A stretch of DNA of 64,000 bases from an uncultured Allomuricauda sp. (GCF_947499585.1 NZ_CANMOO010000004.1:124001-188000), one strand, 5' to 3'. Positions 26,766 through 38,577 are shown, counted from the first letter of the stretch. A program made the numbers and translations. The notes: generated from the letters alone by a model not told the origin.

Positions 26766-28225
26766 AATTACTGAAAGACATATTGTATGGGGCTAGTCTT
26801 TCTGCGGTAAGCGGAAATACAAACGTAATGGTCAACCACGTTCATTTTGACTCTAGAAAAGTTGGGATGGATGATGTCTTTGTGGCAATTAGAGGTTTGA
26901 TTACCGATGGACACAAGTATATCCAAAAAGCAGTGGAATCTGGCGCTAAAGCTGTTGTTTGCGAGGAGCTTCCGGAGTTGTTGGTCAATGGGGTAACCTA
27001 TTTAAAGGTTATTGATTGTAACAGTGCTTTGGCCATAATAGCATCCAATTATTATGATAGCCCTTCCAAGAATCTTAAACTAGTTGGTATTACGGGTACC
27101 AATGGCAAAACTACGGTAAGTACACTTTTGTACAATCTGTTCAAAAAAGCGGGTTTCAAAGTTGGATTGATTTCTACCATAAAGATAATGGTGGATGAAA
27201 AAGAATATCCTACTAACCTAACCACCCCAGATGTTTTAACTATAAATGAGCATCTGTTCCAGATGAGTGAAGAAGGGGTGGAATTTTGCTTTATGGAGGT
27301 CAGTTCACATGGAATCTATCAAAAAAGGTCTGAAGGATTGCATTTTGAAGGTGCAATTTTCACAAACCTTTCACATGATCACCTTGACTATCACAAAACT
27401 TTTGCAGAGTACCGTGACACTAAGAAAAAACTTTTTGACGACCTGCCAAAAACTGCTTTTGCCTTAAGCAATATTGATGATAAAAACGGTTTGGTCATGC
27501 TACAAAATACCAAAGCCAAAAAATACACTTACGCACTTAAGTCATACGCAGATTACAGAGCACAGATATTGGAAAAACAATTTGACGGACAGTTGCTGAA
27601 AATTGATGATAACGAACTGTGGTCTAAACTTATTGGGGATTTTAACGCCTATAACCTGTTGGCTATTTATGCCACGGCAGATCTTTTAGGTCTGGAAAAA
27701 ATGGAAACCCTGAAACTTATCAGCGAGTTGGAAAACGTGGATGGTAGGTTTCAATATTTTATATCAAAAGAAAGAATAACGGCAATTGTTGATTATGCCC
27801 ATACGCCGGATGCACTAAAAAATGTATTGATTACAATCAATGCATTGAGGACTGGAAATGAAAACGTCATCACCGTAGTGGGGTGTGGTGGTGACCGTGA
27901 TAAGTCTAAGCGTCCGGTTATGGGTCATATCGCTTCAGAAATGAGCAATCAGGCCATTTTTACTTCAGATAACCCAAGAACTGAACCTCCTGCTGCTATC
28001 ATTGAAGAGATGGAAGCAGGGGTTGAGCCCCAAAACGCCAAAAAAACTTTAGCCATTGAAAATAGAAAGCAAGCAATAAAGGCGGCTTGCAAACTGGCCT
28101 TGGCAAATGATATCATTTTAGTTGCAGGAAAAGGTCATGAGACCTACCAAGAAACAAATGGAGTAAGGGTAGATTTTGATGATTTTAAAGAAATAAAAGC
28201 GGCTTTGGCCGATTTAAATAAATAA
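26762..28225 (+). CDS. murE: UDP-MurNAc-tripeptide synthetase, meso-DAP type
   Basis: 487 aa Mur ligase adding the third amino acid to UDP-MurNAc-L-Ala-D-Glu. ATP-binding GITGTNGKTTVSTLL, central HDHLDYHKTFAEY, and TSDNPRTEPP. The DNPR box is the known signature for meso-diaminopimelate rather than lysine, so the cell wall is predicted to be DAP-type. Its ATGA start overlaps the end of ftsI, which couples translation. Followed 9 bp later by mraY. Confidence 0.95.
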   Translation: MKLLKDILYGASLSAVSGNTNVMVNHVHFDSRKVGMDDVFVAIRGLITDGHKYIQKAVESGAKAVVCEELPELLVNGVTYLKVIDCNSALAIIASNYYDSPSKNLKLVGITGTNGKTTVSTLLYNLFKKAGFKVGLISTIKIMVDEKEYPTNLTTPDVLTINEHLFQMSEEGVEFCFMEVSSHGIYQKRSEGLHFEGAIFTNLSHDHLDYHKTFAEYRDTKKKLFDDLPKTAFALSNIDDKNGLVMLQNTKAKKYTYALKSYADYRAQILEKQFDGQLLKIDDNELWSKLIGDFNAYNLLAIYATADLLGLEKMETLKLISELENVDGRFQYFISKERITAIVDYAHTPDALKNVLITINALRTGNENVITVVGCGGDRDKSKRPVMGHIASEMSNQAIFTSDNPRTEPPAAIIEEMEAGVEPQNAKKTLAIENRKQAIKAACKLALANDIILVAGKGHETYQETNGVRVDFDDFKEIKAALADLNK

Positions 28226-28234
28226 TCGTAGTCC

Positions 28235-29455
28235 ATGTTATACTACTTGTTCGAATATTTGGAAAATCAATATCAATTGCCAGGAGCATCGCTGTTCCAG
28301 TTCCAGACATTTAGAGCGGGAATGGCAGTTTTGTTTTCATTGTTGATTGCAATGGTCTATGGAAAGCGGGTTATTCTGTTTTTACAAAAAAAACAAATTG
28401 GTGAAAGTATTCGCGATTTAGGCCTTGAAGGTCAAAAACAAAAAAGCGGAACACCAACAATGGGAGGGTTGATCATCATTATGTCAACGCTTTTACCAGT
28501 ATTGTTGTTTGCCGACATCAAGAATATATATATCATCCTTCTGATTGTTACAACCGTTTGGATGGGAATCATTGGATTTGTAGATGATTATATCAAAATC
28601 TTTAAGAAAGATAAAAAGGGGTTAAAGGGAAGGTTTAAAATATTAGGACAAGTTGTGCTAGGGTTAATTGTAGGAGCCGTCCTTTATTTTCACCCAGAAG
28701 TTACCATCAAGGAAAAAGATACCACTCGAATAACAGAAAATTTTAAGGTAGAAAAGGTATATGGACAGGATATAAAGGCTATGCGCACCAATGTGCCGTT
28801 CTTTAAGAACAATGAATTGGATTATGCTGATTGGATTACTTGGGCGGGCGACGGATTGGAAGATTATGCTTGGTTGATTTTTATCCCAGTGGTGATATTA
28901 ATCGTTACGGCAGTTTCAAATGGTGCAAACCTTACTGATGGAATTGATGGTCTTGCGGCAGGTTCTTCGGCCATTATTGTATTGACCTTGGGCATTTTTG
29001 CTTTAGTGTCAGGTAATATCCAATTTTCAGATTATCTCGATATTTTTTACATCCCTAGAGTTGGGGAGCTTTTGATTTTTATTGCTGCGTTCGTAGGGGC
29101 GTTAGTAGGGTTTTTATGGTACAATGCATACCCTGCACAAGTCTTCATGGGAGATACCGGTAGTTTAACTATTGGTGGAGTCATCGCAGTCATCGCTATT
29201 ATTGTGAGGAAAGAATTATTGATTCCACTACTGTGCGGGATTTTCTTTGCAGAATCACTTTCTGTTATGCTGCAAGTTGGCTATTTCAAACACACCAAAA
29301 AGAAATATGGAGAAGGAAAACGCATGTTCCTAATGGCTCCTTTGCATCATCATTATCAGAAGAAATTATATCACGAAAGTAAAATAGTCACCCGATTTTG
29401 GATTATTGGAATTTTCCTGGCGATTGTCAGTATTGTGACATTAAAAATCAGGTAG
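28235..29455 (+). CDS. mraY: Phospho-MurNAc-pentapeptide translocase
   Basis: 406 aa polytopic membrane enzyme that makes lipid I. Key motifs are [11 protein letters not shown], the Asp pair in [46 protein letters not shown] and the His cluster PLHHHYQKK. It is about 45 aa longer than the E. coli enzyme because of an insertion (about residues 150-210) between membrane helices, usual for the phylum. It ends at the base before murD. Confidence 0.95.
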   Translation: MLYYLFEYLENQYQLPGASLFQFQTFRAGMAVLFSLLIAMVYGKRVILFLQKKQIGESIRDLGLEGQKQKSGTPTMGGLIIIMSTLLPVLLFADIKNIYIILLIVTTVWMGIIGFVDDYIKIFKKDKKGLKGRFKILGQVVLGLIVGAVLYFHPEVTIKEKDTTRITENFKVEKVYGQDIKAMRTNVPFFKNNELDYADWITWAGDGLEDYAWLIFIPVVILIVTAVSNGANLTDGIDGLAAGSSAIIVLTLGIFALVSGNIQFSDYLDIFYIPRVGELLIFIAAFVGALVGFLWYNAYPAQVFMGDTGSLTIGGVIAVIAIIVRKELLIPLLCGIFFAESLSVMLQVGYFKHTKKKYGEGKRMFLMAPLHHHYQKKLYHESKIVTRFWIIGIFLAIVSIVTLKIR

Positions 29456-30790
29456 ATGGCTCGCTTGGTAATTCTTGGAGGAGGAGAAAGCGGTGTTGGA
29501 ACAGCAATACTGGGAAAGAAAAAAGGATTTGAAGTCTTTGTCTCTGACAAAGGAGAAATAAAAGAAGAGTACAAAAAAGTTCTTGAACATTTTGAGATTG
29601 AATGGGAATCAGGTATCCATACAGAAGCTAAGATTTTAAATGCAGATGTGGTTATGAAAAGCCCGGGCATACCAGATAAAGTTCCTATAGTGGAAAAATT
29701 GGTGGCAAGTGACATTTCTGTTGTCTCTGAGATTGAGTTTGCATCAAAATACACGAGCGCCACTTTGATTGGTATTACAGGGAGCAATGGTAAGACCACT
29801 ACCACAATGTTAGCACATCACTTGCTTAAAAATGATGGGTTAAATGTTGGTATGGCAGGGAATATTGGCGATAGCTATGCTAAAATGGTTGCCGAACAGG
29901 ATTTTGGTCATTATGTATTGGAGATAAGCAGTTTTCAGTTGGATGGTATCATAGATTTTAAACCGTATGTAGCTATCCTCACCAATATTACTCCAGATCA
30001 TTTAGATCGGTACGAGTATAAGTTTGAGAACTATATCGTTTCAAAGTTTAGGATAGCGATGAATCAAGATAAAAACGATTACCTGATATATGATGCAGAT
30101 GATGAAGTAATTAAAGGGTGGTTAAAAAAACACCCAGTTCAATCCAAATTAGTTCCTTTTTCCTTAAAGGAAAAACAACAAGAGGGAGCTTGGCTTGAAA
30201 ATGAAATGATTAAAATGAATATTGAACATAAAACCTTGGAAATGAGCACAGATATTTTGGCCTTAGATGGTCAGCACAACGTAAAGAACACCATGGCGGC
30301 AGGGCTTGCAGCACTATTGGTAAATGTTAGAAAAGAAACTATCCGTCAGAGTATTCAAACCTTCCAAGGGGTTCCGCATAGACTGGAGAAGGTTTTAAAA
30401 ATCAACCATGTTGAATACATTAATGATTCTAAGGCAACCAATGTAAATGCAACGTATTACGCCCTCGACGGAATTAAAAAACCAATTGTTTGGATAGTTG
30501 GCGGTGTAGACAAGGGTAACGATTACAAGGAGTTGATGCCCATGGTACGGGAAAAGGTAAAGGCCATAGTCTGTTTAGGAATGGATAATTCGAAGCTGAA
30601 AGATGTTTTTGGTAATGTGATTGATTTAATGGTAGAAACCTATTCAATGGAAGAAGCCGTAAAAGTGGCTTATAAAATTTCAGAGAGAGGGGATTCGGTT
30701 TTACTATCTCCTGCATGTGCCAGTTTTGACCTTTTTGAAAACTATGAGGACAGAGGGAATCAATTTAAAGCAGCAATAAAAAACTTATAG
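29456..30790 (+). CDS. murD: UDP-MurNAc-L-alanine:D-glutamate ligase
   Basis: 444 aa. N-terminal Rossmann-like UDP-binding (RLVILGGGESGVGTA), ATP-binding GITGSNGKTTTTML, NITPDHLDRYEY, and C-terminal YINDSKATNVNATYYAL, all standard for MurD. The start is the ATG immediately after the mraY stop. ftsW follows 3 bp downstream. Confidence 0.95.
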   Translation: MARLVILGGGESGVGTAILGKKKGFEVFVSDKGEIKEEYKKVLEHFEIEWESGIHTEAKILNADVVMKSPGIPDKVPIVEKLVASDISVVSEIEFASKYTSATLIGITGSNGKTTTTMLAHHLLKNDGLNVGMAGNIGDSYAKMVAEQDFGHYVLEISSFQLDGIIDFKPYVAILTNITPDHLDRYEYKFENYIVSKFRIAMNQDKNDYLIYDADDEVIKGWLKKHPVQSKLVPFSLKEKQQEGAWLENEMIKMNIEHKTLEMSTDILALDGQHNVKNTMAAGLAALLVNVRKETIRQSIQTFQGVPHRLEKVLKINHVEYINDSKATNVNATYYALDGIKKPIVWIVGGVDKGNDYKELMPMVREKVKAIVCLGMDNSKLKDVFGNVIDLMVETYSMEEAVKVAYKISERGDSVLLSPACASFDLFENYEDRGNQFKAAIKNL

Positions 30791-30793
30791 AAA

Positions 30794-31999
30794 ATGTTTG
30801 CGGTATTTAAAAATTTGAAAGGTGATAAAGCCATCTGGGGTATAGTAGCTCTTTTGGCCCTTTTCTCATTTTTGCCTGTTTACAGTGCTAGTACCAATCT
30901 AGTTTATGTGAATGATGATGGGACCACTATGGGGCACTTGGTCAAGCATGCTGTACTGTTGTTTTTAGGGTTTGGGATTATCTATGGTATTCACCGCATA
31001 CCAACCCATTATTTTAAAGGACTATCTATAATTGCTTTACCCATTGTCCTGATTCTTTTGGCATATACACTTACTGTAGAAACCAGAATAGGTGGTGTGA
31101 CAGCAAATAGATGGATAAAGATTCCTTTTGTAGGGATGAATTTTCAAACGTCAACCTTGGCATCCGTTGTTTTAATGATTTGGATTGCCAGGTATTTAAC
31201 GAAGATAAAGGACATTAAAATCACATTTAAAGAAAGCATATTACCATTGTGGTTGCCAACTGCTCTGGTTGTTTTGTTGATTTTACCTGAGAACTTTTCA
31301 ACCGCCATCATCATTTGTTTTTTGGTATTGATCCTCAGCTTTTTAGGGGGATATCCCTTAAAATATTTGTTTGCAATAGTGGGAACGGGAATAGTGCTAT
31401 CGGGAATGTTTTTGTTTGTACTGTTTAAAACTCCAGAGATATTGCCGCAAAGAGCGGGAACCTGGAAGTCTAGAATAGAAACTTTTTGGAGCCCAGAAAA
31501 AGCAGGTAAAGATGATTTGCATCAGCTGACTTTGGCAAAAATTGCCATTGCAGAAGGTGGTGTTCTAGGAAAGGGAGCAGGGAAAAGTGTGATAAAGAAT
31601 ATGCTTTCGCAAAGCACATCAGATTTCATTTTTGCAATAATCATAGAAGAATATGGTCTGCTGGGAGGAGGGGCGTTACTGTTTTTCTATTTGTTGCTGT
31701 TGTTTCGGATCGTAGTGGTCGCAAATTCAGCCAAGACAGTTTTTTCCAAACTGCTTGTTATTGGTGTGGGTTTGCCCATTGTTTTTCAGGCATTCATCAA
31801 TATGGCTGTGGTGGTACAATTGTTTCCGGTAACAGGGCAGCCTTTGCCATTGATCAGTATGGGTGGAACATCTATTTGGATGACCTGCATGGCAATTGGA
31901 ATTATACTTAGCGCAAGCAATAGAAAAGAGAATTTAGAGGAGGAATCCTATGACATAGATGAAAGTAATCCTTTAGAAATATTAAGTGGGCAATTATAG
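30794..31999 (+). CDS. ftsW: Septal peptidoglycan polymerase (SEDS protein)
   Basis: 401 aa with about 10 membrane helices. SEDS-family motifs: [19 protein letters not shown], the catalytic-loop region [30 protein letters not shown] with the conserved Asp, and [14 protein letters not shown]. FtsW polymerises glycan strands at the septum with the adjacent transpeptidase. The C-terminal acidic tail ([14 protein letters not shown]) faces the cytoplasm. It overlaps murG by 14 bp. Confidence 0.94.
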   Translation: MFAVFKNLKGDKAIWGIVALLALFSFLPVYSASTNLVYVNDDGTTMGHLVKHAVLLFLGFGIIYGIHRIPTHYFKGLSIIALPIVLILLAYTLTVETRIGGVTANRWIKIPFVGMNFQTSTLASVVLMIWIARYLTKIKDIKITFKESILPLWLPTALVVLLILPENFSTAIIICFLVLILSFLGGYPLKYLFAIVGTGIVLSGMFLFVLFKTPEILPQRAGTWKSRIETFWSPEKAGKDDLHQLTLAKIAIAEGGVLGKGAGKSVIKNMLSQSTSDFIFAIIIEEYGLLGGGALLFFYLLLLFRIVVVANSAKTVFSKLLVIGVGLPIVFQAFINMAVVVQLFPVTGQPLPLISMGGTSIWMTCMAIGIILSASNRKENLEEESYDIDESNPLEILSGQL

Positions 32000-33074
32000 G
32001 TTCATACTTTCTGGAGGAGGTACTGGTGGACATATTTATCCGGCGATAGCCATAGCCAATGAACTAAAAAGGAGGCATGCAGAAGCTGAATTTTTGTTTG
32101 TTGGAGCAAAGGATAAAATGGAAATGGAAAAAGTGCCACAAGCGGGATACAAAATAGAAGGTTTGTGGATAAGTGGATTGCAACGGAAACTGACACTTAA
32201 AAATTTAATGTTTCCATTAAAACTAGTGAGTAGTTTGTTTAGAGCACGCAAAATAGTCAAACAATTTAAACCCAACGTCGCTATCGGTACGGGTGGATTT
32301 GCTAGTGGACCATTGCTTAAAATGGCGGCAAGTTCTAAGATTCCTTGTGTGCTTCAGGAGCAAAATTCCTATGCGGGAATCACGAATAAATTATTGGCAA
32401 ATAAGGCGAAACGTATTTGTGTTGCCTATGATGGAATGGAGCAATTCTTTCCAAAAGAAAAAATTATCAAGACGGGAAACCCTGTCCGTTCTGATTTAGT
32501 GGATTTAAAGGTTGATAAAAGAGAAGCAACCGACTTTTTTGAATTGGACGCGGATAAGAAAACAATATTGATCATTGGCGGTAGTTTGGGTGCAAGAAGG
32601 GTAAATCAGTTAATTGAGAAGGAGCTTAATTTTTTCAAAGACCTGAAGGTGCAATTGATTTGGCAATGTGGTAAACTCTATTATAAGGACTATAAGCAAT
32701 ACGATTCCAGTTCGGTAAAGGTTTTAGCTTTTTTAAATAGAATGGATTATGCATATGCGTCGGCAGATGTAATTATTTCTAGAGCAGGAGCAGGATCGGT
32801 GTCGGAATTATGTTTGGTAGGAAAGCCGGTGCTTTTTATTCCATCACCCAATGTTGCGGAAGACCATCAAACTAAAAATGCTAAAGCATTGGTCTCAAAA
32901 GATGCTGCATTAATGCTAAAGGAAAGTGAATTGGATACAGAATTCGAAAACAGGTTTACCAATCTCATGAATTCTGTTGATATCCAAAACAAGTTGAGTG
33001 CGAACATCAAGGAATTGGCCATGCCCAAGGCAACGGAGCACATCGTTGATGAAATTGAAAAACTATTAAAATGA
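31986..33074 (+). CDS. murG: Lipid II-forming GlcNAc transferase
   Basis: 362 aa GT28 enzyme that adds GlcNAc to lipid I. N-terminal glycine-rich loop [16 protein letters not shown], then [10 protein letters not shown] and [11 protein letters not shown], and the UDP-GlcNAc site [23 protein letters not shown]. The start is GTG at 31986, inside the end of ftsW; this gives [12 protein letters not shown], the standard length before the glycine loop. It overlaps murC by 4 bp. Confidence 0.95.
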   Translation: MGNYRFILSGGGTGGHIYPAIAIANELKRRHAEAEFLFVGAKDKMEMEKVPQAGYKIEGLWISGLQRKLTLKNLMFPLKLVSSLFRARKIVKQFKPNVAIGTGGFASGPLLKMAASSKIPCVLQEQNSYAGITNKLLANKAKRICVAYDGMEQFFPKEKIIKTGNPVRSDLVDLKVDKREATDFFELDADKKTILIIGGSLGARRVNQLIEKELNFFKDLKVQLIWQCGKLYYKDYKQYDSSSVKVLAFLNRMDYAYASADVIISRAGAGSVSELCLVGKPVLFIPSPNVAEDHQTKNAKALVSKDAALMLKESELDTEFENRFTNLMNSVDIQNKLSANIKELAMPKATEHIVDEIEKLLK

Positions 33075-34423
33075 ATGTAAAGGACATACATAACGTCTTC
33101 TTTATTGGTATCGGAGGTATTGGTATGTCTGCTTTGGCGCGCTATTTTAAATATATAGATAAGAACGTTGCGGGTTATGACAAGACAATGACCCCAATAA
33201 CGGACGAACTTGTTAACCACGGCATTTCAGTTCATTTTGAAGATGAAATAAATCAAATTCCGGAATCTTGTAAACAAAGAGAAAATACACTGGCTATATA
33301 TACACCGGCTGTCCCTTCATCACATGCTCAATTGCAATTTTTTAGAAACAACGGTTTTGAAATAAAAAAACGTTCCGAAGTATTGGGTATTATTACCAGA
33401 GATACTTTTTGCTTTGCTGTTGCGGGTACGCACGGAAAAACTACTACCTCTTGTATTTTGGCACATTTGCTAAAAGAAACCAATACGCCGTTAACGGCCT
33501 TTTTAGGAGGTATTTCAGAGGACTTTAATAGCAATTTTGTATTAGAAGGAACGGAATACTCTGTTGTGGAAGCGGATGAATTTGATAGGTCTTTTTTACA
33601 ACTTTCTCCGGATGTGGCTTGTATTACTTCTATGGACGCCGACCATTTGGACATCTATGGAACCAATGAAGAATTACAACAATCCTTTAAGGATTTTGTC
33701 CAAAAAATAAAGCCTAACGGGATGCTTTTTGTTCGGAATGGACTTCCGTTGAAAGGTGTCACCTATGGAATTGAGGATGGATCGGATTATTGTATTGAAA
33801 ATATTTTAATTGAACATGGCACCTACATATTTGATTTGATTACGCCAACAGAGGTATTGAAGCGCGTTCGTTTTAATAAACCTGGCAGGCACAATTTGCT
33901 TAATGGATTAGCTGCTTTTGGAATGGCAGTGCAAGCTGGATCCCCGCCGCACCGCCTTGCTAAAGCATTGGGGACCTTTAAAGGGGTACAGAGGAGGTTT
34001 TCTTACCAGATAAAGGATTCAGATTTTGTTTTTATTGATGATTACGCGCATCACCCCACAGAGATTACCGCTGTTTATGAAGCTATAAAAGAAATGCATC
34101 CAAATGAGGAAATAACTGCGGTTTTTCAGCCTCATTTGTTTTCAAGAACAAAGGATTTTGCTGACGACTTCGCAAAAAGCTTATCAAAATTTGATGTGAT
34201 TTTGCTTTTGGAAATTTATCCGGCAAGAGAAGAACCTATTAAAGGAATTACTTCAGCATGGCTGTTGGATAAAATTGATAACCCAAAGAAAAAGTTGGTT
34301 TCAAGATCAAACCTGATTGACGAAATAAAGAATTATAAAACGGGAGTGTTGGTTACAATGGGAGCAGGTGATATAGGACTGGAAATACCAAAAATAAAAA
34401 AGGAATTAGCGTATGCAAGTTAA
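33071..34423 (+). CDS. murC: UDP-MurNAc:L-alanine ligase
   Basis: 450 aa. N-terminal [14 protein letters not shown] (UDP-binding), ATP-binding [14 protein letters not shown], the [15 protein letters not shown] motif, and [12 protein letters not shown] in the third domain. It makes the first peptide-forming step of the precursor. It overlaps ftsQ by 11 bp, as usual when translation is coupled. Confidence 0.95.
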   Translation: MNVKDIHNVFFIGIGGIGMSALARYFKYIDKNVAGYDKTMTPITDELVNHGISVHFEDEINQIPESCKQRENTLAIYTPAVPSSHAQLQFFRNNGFEIKKRSEVLGIITRDTFCFAVAGTHGKTTTSCILAHLLKETNTPLTAFLGGISEDFNSNFVLEGTEYSVVEADEFDRSFLQLSPDVACITSMDADHLDIYGTNEELQQSFKDFVQKIKPNGMLFVRNGLPLKGVTYGIEDGSDYCIENILIEHGTYIFDLITPTEVLKRVRFNKPGRHNLLNGLAAFGMAVQAGSPPHRLAKALGTFKGVQRRFSYQIKDSDFVFIDDYAHHPTEITAVYEAIKEMHPNEEITAVFQPHLFSRTKDFADDFAKSLSKFDVILLLEIYPAREEPIKGITSAWLLDKIDNPKKKLVSRSNLIDEIKNYKTGVLVTMGAGDIGLEIPKIKKELAYAS

Positions 34424-35132
34424 TTGGAATTACATAAAATTGACGTTTTTGTCGGTGGCCATAATTGGACTTTATGGTTTTTCGGACCACCGAAGCAAGG
34501 AAAAAAGAGTGGGTGATTTATCCATTAAATTTTTGGGAGACAACAACTTATACCTCACAGAAGCCTCAGTTAATAAATTGTTAATACAAAATTATGGCTC
34601 GGTAAAAAATAGGGCTAAAGAAGAATTAGTTTTGAATACCATAGAGGATATTATACTGTCCAATGATATGGTGAAAAACGCCCAAGTCTATCTTACTGTA
34701 AATGGAGAACTTATATCTAAGATTGTTCAGCGTAAACCAATTGGAAGAGTGGAGGGAATCTCTAAATTTTATTTGGATGATTTAGGAAGGCGTATGCCTT
34801 TGTCTAAGCATCATTCGGCTAGAGTCCCGATAATTACAGGGAAAATCACGGGTAAAAGCCTTGAGGATGCCTATACAATTTTAAATTATATCAACGAGGA
34901 CGATTTTCTTAGAAAAAATGTTATCGGTATACATGTTGAGGAAGAAGGTAAGTACCAATTAAAGTTTCGTTTAGAAAACTTTGTGGTGAATTTGGGAGGC
35001 GTGGAAAACCTCAATGAGAAGTTCAAAAATTTTATGGCATTTTATGCAAAAGCTGCCAAAGACAAATCTTTGGAGAAATATGCAATAGTAAGTTTAGAAT
35101 TCAATAATCAAGTGGTTTGCACCAAAATATAA
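34413..35132 (+). CDS. ftsQ: Cell division protein FtsQ
   Basis: 239 aa bitopic protein. Short cytoplasmic start, one membrane helix (LTFLSVAIIGLYGFS), then a POTRA-like and beta domain (LYLTEASVNKLLIQNYG, KNAQVYLTVNGELISKIVQRKPIGRV, KFYLDDLGRRMPLS). The latter is the typical FtsQ pattern of basic turn and conserved Asp-x-x-Gly. It is placed between murC and ftsA as expected. Confidence 0.9.
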   Translation: MQVNWNYIKLTFLSVAIIGLYGFSDHRSKEKRVGDLSIKFLGDNNLYLTEASVNKLLIQNYGSVKNRAKEELVLNTIEDIILSNDMVKNAQVYLTVNGELISKIVQRKPIGRVEGISKFYLDDLGRRMPLSKHHSARVPIITGKITGKSLEDAYTILNYINEDDFLRKNVIGIHVEEEGKYQLKFRLENFVVNLGGVENLNEKFKNFMAFYAKAAKDKSLEKYAIVSLEFNNQVVCTKI

Positions 35133-35135
35133 AGT

Positions 35136-36464
35136 ATGGAACAAGGTAATTATTCAGTTGGTTTGGATATTGGAACTACCAAAATCGTTGCGATAATTGG
35201 TAAGGAAAATGAGTATGGAAAAATAGAGATTTTAGGAACAGGTAAGTCAAAGAGCTTAGGTGTTCATAGGGGAGTGGTCAACAACATTACCCAGACCATT
35301 TCATCTATTCAACAAGCTGTGGAACAAGCGGAGGTGGATTCTGGACTAAAAATTGGCTCTGTGGTGGTTGGTATCGCTGGACAACATATTAGAAGTCTTC
35401 AGCATAGCGATTACATTACAAGACCAAATTCAGAAGAAGTAATCGACGATGATGATTTGGAGAAACTCTGTAATCAGGTTTACAAATTGGTAATGCTTCC
35501 AGGTGAAGAGATCATACATGTTTTGCCACAGGAATACCGGGTGGATGGGCAGCCAGAAATAAAAGAACCCAAAGGAATGTATGGCGGTCGTTTAGAAGCC
35601 AATTTCCATGTTGTGGTCGGTCAAGTTTCATCCATTAAAAATATTGGTAGATGTATAAAGAGTGCTGGGCTGGATTTGGCAAACATCACTTTGGAACCGT
35701 TGGCATCAGCAGAAGCGGTGTTAAGTCAAGAAGAGAAAGAAGCAGGGGTTGCATTGATTGATATAGGTGGTGGAACAACAGACCTTGCTATTTTCAAAGA
35801 TGGGATTATTCGTCACACCTCTGTAATACCTTTTGGAGGAAACGTAATTACAGAAGATATAAAAGAAGGTTGCTCAATTATAGAGAAGCAAGCTGAATTA
35901 CTGAAGATAAAATTTGGTTCTGCCTGGCCTGGCGAAAATAAGGATAATGAGATTGTTTCTATTCCAGGGCTAAGAGGTAGGGAGCCTAAAGAAATTACCT
36001 TGAAAAATCTATCCAAAATTATCCACGCTAGAGTTGTGGAGATTATAGAACAGGTGTATGTTGAAATAAAGAATTACGGGCACGAAGAGCAGAAGAAGAA
36101 ACTGATTGCTGGTATTGTATTAACAGGAGGAGGAAGCCAGTTGAAGCATTTGAAGCAGCTGGTTGAATATATCACAGGAATGGATACACGTATTGGGTAT
36201 CCTAATGAGCATTTGGCTGGAGATTCAGAAGAAGAAATTGCAAGCCCGTTATACGCAACTGCTGTAGGACTTTTAATGAATGCTTTGGAAACGACATCCA
36301 TGAACACCGTTCTGGAAGAAGAAATGCAAGAAGATGAACAGGTTTTGGTAGGTCAAGAACATGTGCCAAGCAGCAAATCGGCAAATATGTCGATGAAAGA
36401 AAGAAAATCCATTTTTGACAAGTGGTCTGAAAAGCTAAAGGACTTTTTGGACAACGCGGAGTAA
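35136..36464 (+). CDS. ftsA: Cell division protein FtsA
   Basis: 442 aa actin-like protein that anchors FtsZ to the membrane. ATPase motifs: GLDIGTTKIVAIIG (phosphate 1), the SHS2 insertion, VALIDIGGGTTDLAIF (phosphate 2), and IVLTGGGSQLKHL (adenosine). The C-terminal amphipathic helix for membrane binding is FDKWSEKLKDFLDNAE. It is followed 42 bp later by ftsZ. An acidic linker just before the helix is typical of the group. Confidence 0.95.
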   Translation: MEQGNYSVGLDIGTTKIVAIIGKENEYGKIEILGTGKSKSLGVHRGVVNNITQTISSIQQAVEQAEVDSGLKIGSVVVGIAGQHIRSLQHSDYITRPNSEEVIDDDDLEKLCNQVYKLVMLPGEEIIHVLPQEYRVDGQPEIKEPKGMYGGRLEANFHVVVGQVSSIKNIGRCIKSAGLDLANITLEPLASAEAVLSQEEKEAGVALIDIGGGTTDLAIFKDGIIRHTSVIPFGGNVITEDIKEGCSIIEKQAELLKIKFGSAWPGENKDNEIVSIPGLRGREPKEITLKNLSKIIHARVVEIIEQVYVEIKNYGHEEQKKKLIAGIVLTGGGSQLKHLKQLVEYITGMDTRIGYPNEHLAGDSEEEIASPLYATAVGLLMNALETTSMNTVLEEEMQEDEQVLVGQEHVPSSKSANMSMKERKSIFDKWSEKLKDFLDNAE

Positions 36465-36506
36465 TAACCCTAGAGAGCATACCCTAATAAGTAACAATAA
36501 ACTATC

Positions 36507-38474
36507 ATGAGTAAAAGCACCGAATTTGATAACATAGGTTTTGATCTTCCCAAGAACAAAAGCAACGTAATAAAAGTAATTGGCGTAGGTGGTGGAGGTA
36601 GCAATGCCATCAATCACATGTTCCAGGCTGGTATCAATGGAGTGGATTTTGTAATCTGCAATACAGATGCCCAAGCTTTACAAAATAGTACAGTTCCAAA
36701 TAAGATTCAATTGGGCGTATCCTTAACAGAAGGACTTGGCGCTGGTGCCAATCCAGATGTTGGAGAGCAAGCAGCATTGGAGAGCATGGAAGATTTAAAG
36801 ACATTGCTGGAGCATACCACAAAGATGGTTTTTATTACCGCTGGTATGGGTGGTGGTACAGGAACAGGTGCCGCTCCAATTATTGCCAAAGTGGCTAGAG
36901 AGATGGATGTTCTTACAGTGGGTATTGTTACCATACCTTTTCAGTTTGAAGGGGCTATGCGTAACAAACAGGCGCAAGCCGGTATTGAAAAATTGCGTTC
37001 TAACGTAGATTCGTTAATTGTAATCAACAATAACAAATTACGAGAAGTTTATGGCAATCTTGGTTTCAAGGCAGGCTTTTCAAAGGCAGATGAAGTTTTG
37101 GCAACCGCAGCAAAGGGAATTGCAGAAGTAATCACACATCACTATACACAGAATATTGACCTTAGGGATGCTAAAACAGTGCTTTCCAATAGTGGCACCG
37201 CTATAATGGGCTCATCTACAGCCTCTGGTTCTGCTAGGGCAGGGGAAGCCATAATGAAAGCATTGGATTCACCGTTATTGAACGATAATAAAATAAATGG
37301 AGCCAAAAACGTATTGTTGCTTATTGTTTCTGGTTCACAAGAAATCACCATTGATGAAATAGGGGAAATCAATGACTATATCCAGATTGAAGCGGGACAC
37401 GGCGCAAACATTATTATGGGTGTTGGAGAAGATGAAAACTTGGGAGACGCCATTGCGGTAACTGTTATAGCCACGGGATTTAACATTGATCAGCAAGATG
37501 ATATTGTAAATACAGAAACAAAAAAGGTTTTTTATACCCTTGAAGATGAGCAAATTGCAGAGCAGGAGCTAACTCCTGATACTACTACAATTCAAGAAAT
37601 TAAAATTGAAGCACCAATGGAGATGGAACCAGTGATAGTTAAACATACACTGGAAATGGAAGAGGAGGAAAAAGTGGAAGAAGTACAGCCAAAAGCTGAA
37701 GAGATAGAGCTTATTCCAACAACAAATTACATCCGAAACTTTAATGTTTTCTATGAGGAAGTAATTCCTGAAAGCGTTGAAGAAGACTTTGTAATTATAG
37801 AAGCAAAGAGCATACTTAATGATATTGAGGTAATTGATCCAGAAGTTATTTCGGCAAAGGCTGCGGAAGATCAATTTGCATTGACTTTTGATATGCCACT
37901 AAACAGGACTGAAGAAACAGAAGTAGAAGAAGAAAAGGAACATACCATCACATTCAATTTAGATGATGGCTTAAAAGATATTGATGTAAATGAATATGTA
38001 GAGGTAAAGCCAGTGCTGGAGTATAAAAAAGAAGGAGAGACCCGTTACAATTTAGAAGAGTACATGGAGTTGGAAACCCAATTGACAGGTGCTAGATCTG
38101 TGGCGGAAACCCATGAGCCCAAATTGGTTGAAGATGAATTGGTGTTTGAGAAAAAGACCATAAAAACAGAAGCTTCTACAGGTGGGGAAAATGCTTCGGG
38201 AAATGTAGATCCTTTTAATAGTTCCATAAATGATCTATTAAAAGACCGTGCAGACGAACGTAGAAAAAAATTAAAGAATTTCAATTACAAATTCCAGAAC
38301 AATAGGAATAGTATAGATGAGATTGAAAAGCAGCCTGCTTATAAGAGACAGGGTGTGGATTTAGATGATACTCCCCAAGAGCAAAAGGTCTCTAGGACAA
38401 CACTGAGCGAGGATAGTAATGACGATTTACAATTACGTTCCAACAACTCTTTTTTGCATGATAATGTTGATTAG
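36507..38474 (+). CDS. ftsZ: Cell division GTPase FtsZ with long C-terminal extension
   Basis: 655 aa. The tubulin-like core covers residues 1-340: [13 protein letters not shown], the tubulin signature [13 protein letters not shown], and the synergy loop [16 protein letters not shown] NIDLRDAK. The rest is a highly acidic linker, and the protein ends [12 protein letters not shown]. It is much longer than E. coli FtsZ (383 aa), and the classical DIPxFLR-type tail is not visible. A terminator follows after 36 bp. As the last gene of the dcw operon it is expected to be transcribed from mraZ on or from an internal promoter. Confidence 0.95.
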   Translation: MSKSTEFDNIGFDLPKNKSNVIKVIGVGGGGSNAINHMFQAGINGVDFVICNTDAQALQNSTVPNKIQLGVSLTEGLGAGANPDVGEQAALESMEDLKTLLEHTTKMVFITAGMGGGTGTGAAPIIAKVAREMDVLTVGIVTIPFQFEGAMRNKQAQAGIEKLRSNVDSLIVINNNKLREVYGNLGFKAGFSKADEVLATAAKGIAEVITHHYTQNIDLRDAKTVLSNSGTAIMGSSTASGSARAGEAIMKALDSPLLNDNKINGAKNVLLLIVSGSQEITIDEIGEINDYIQIEAGHGANIIMGVGEDENLGDAIAVTVIATGFNIDQQDDIVNTETKKVFYTLEDEQIAEQELTPDTTTIQEIKIEAPMEMEPVIVKHTLEMEEEEKVEEVQPKAEEIELIPTTNYIRNFNVFYEEVIPESVEEDFVIIEAKSILNDIEVIDPEVISAKAAEDQFALTFDMPLNRTEETEVEEEKEHTITFNLDDGLKDIDVNEYVEVKPVLEYKKEGETRYNLEEYMELETQLTGARSVAETHEPKLVEDELVFEKKTIKTEASTGGENASGNVDPFNSSINDLLKDRADERRKKLKNFNYKFQNNRNSIDEIEKQPAYKRQGVDLDDTPQEQKVSRTTLSEDSNDDLQLRSNNSFLHDNVD

Positions 38475-38510
38475 TAGTGTTTAAATTGAAATCCATTTTA
38501 GATGGAAAGC

Positions 38511-38550
38511 ATAAACCCGTTGGTTAAGAGACTTTCGGGTTTATTTTTTT
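38511..38550 (+). terminator. Terminator at the end of the dcw cluster
   Basis: ATAAACCCG (38511-38519) pairs with CGGGTTTAT (38536-38544), 16-nt loop, then a run of seven T. It ends the mraZ-ftsZ operon. Confidence 0.8.
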
Positions 38551-38577
38551 ATCTTCGCTCCCCAAAATAGAGATAAA

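Noticed and set aside
37569..37874. Minus-strand open frame within the ftsZ linker
   Set aside because: It arises from the GAA-rich linker; aromatic- and Phe-rich translation is typical of a shadow frame.
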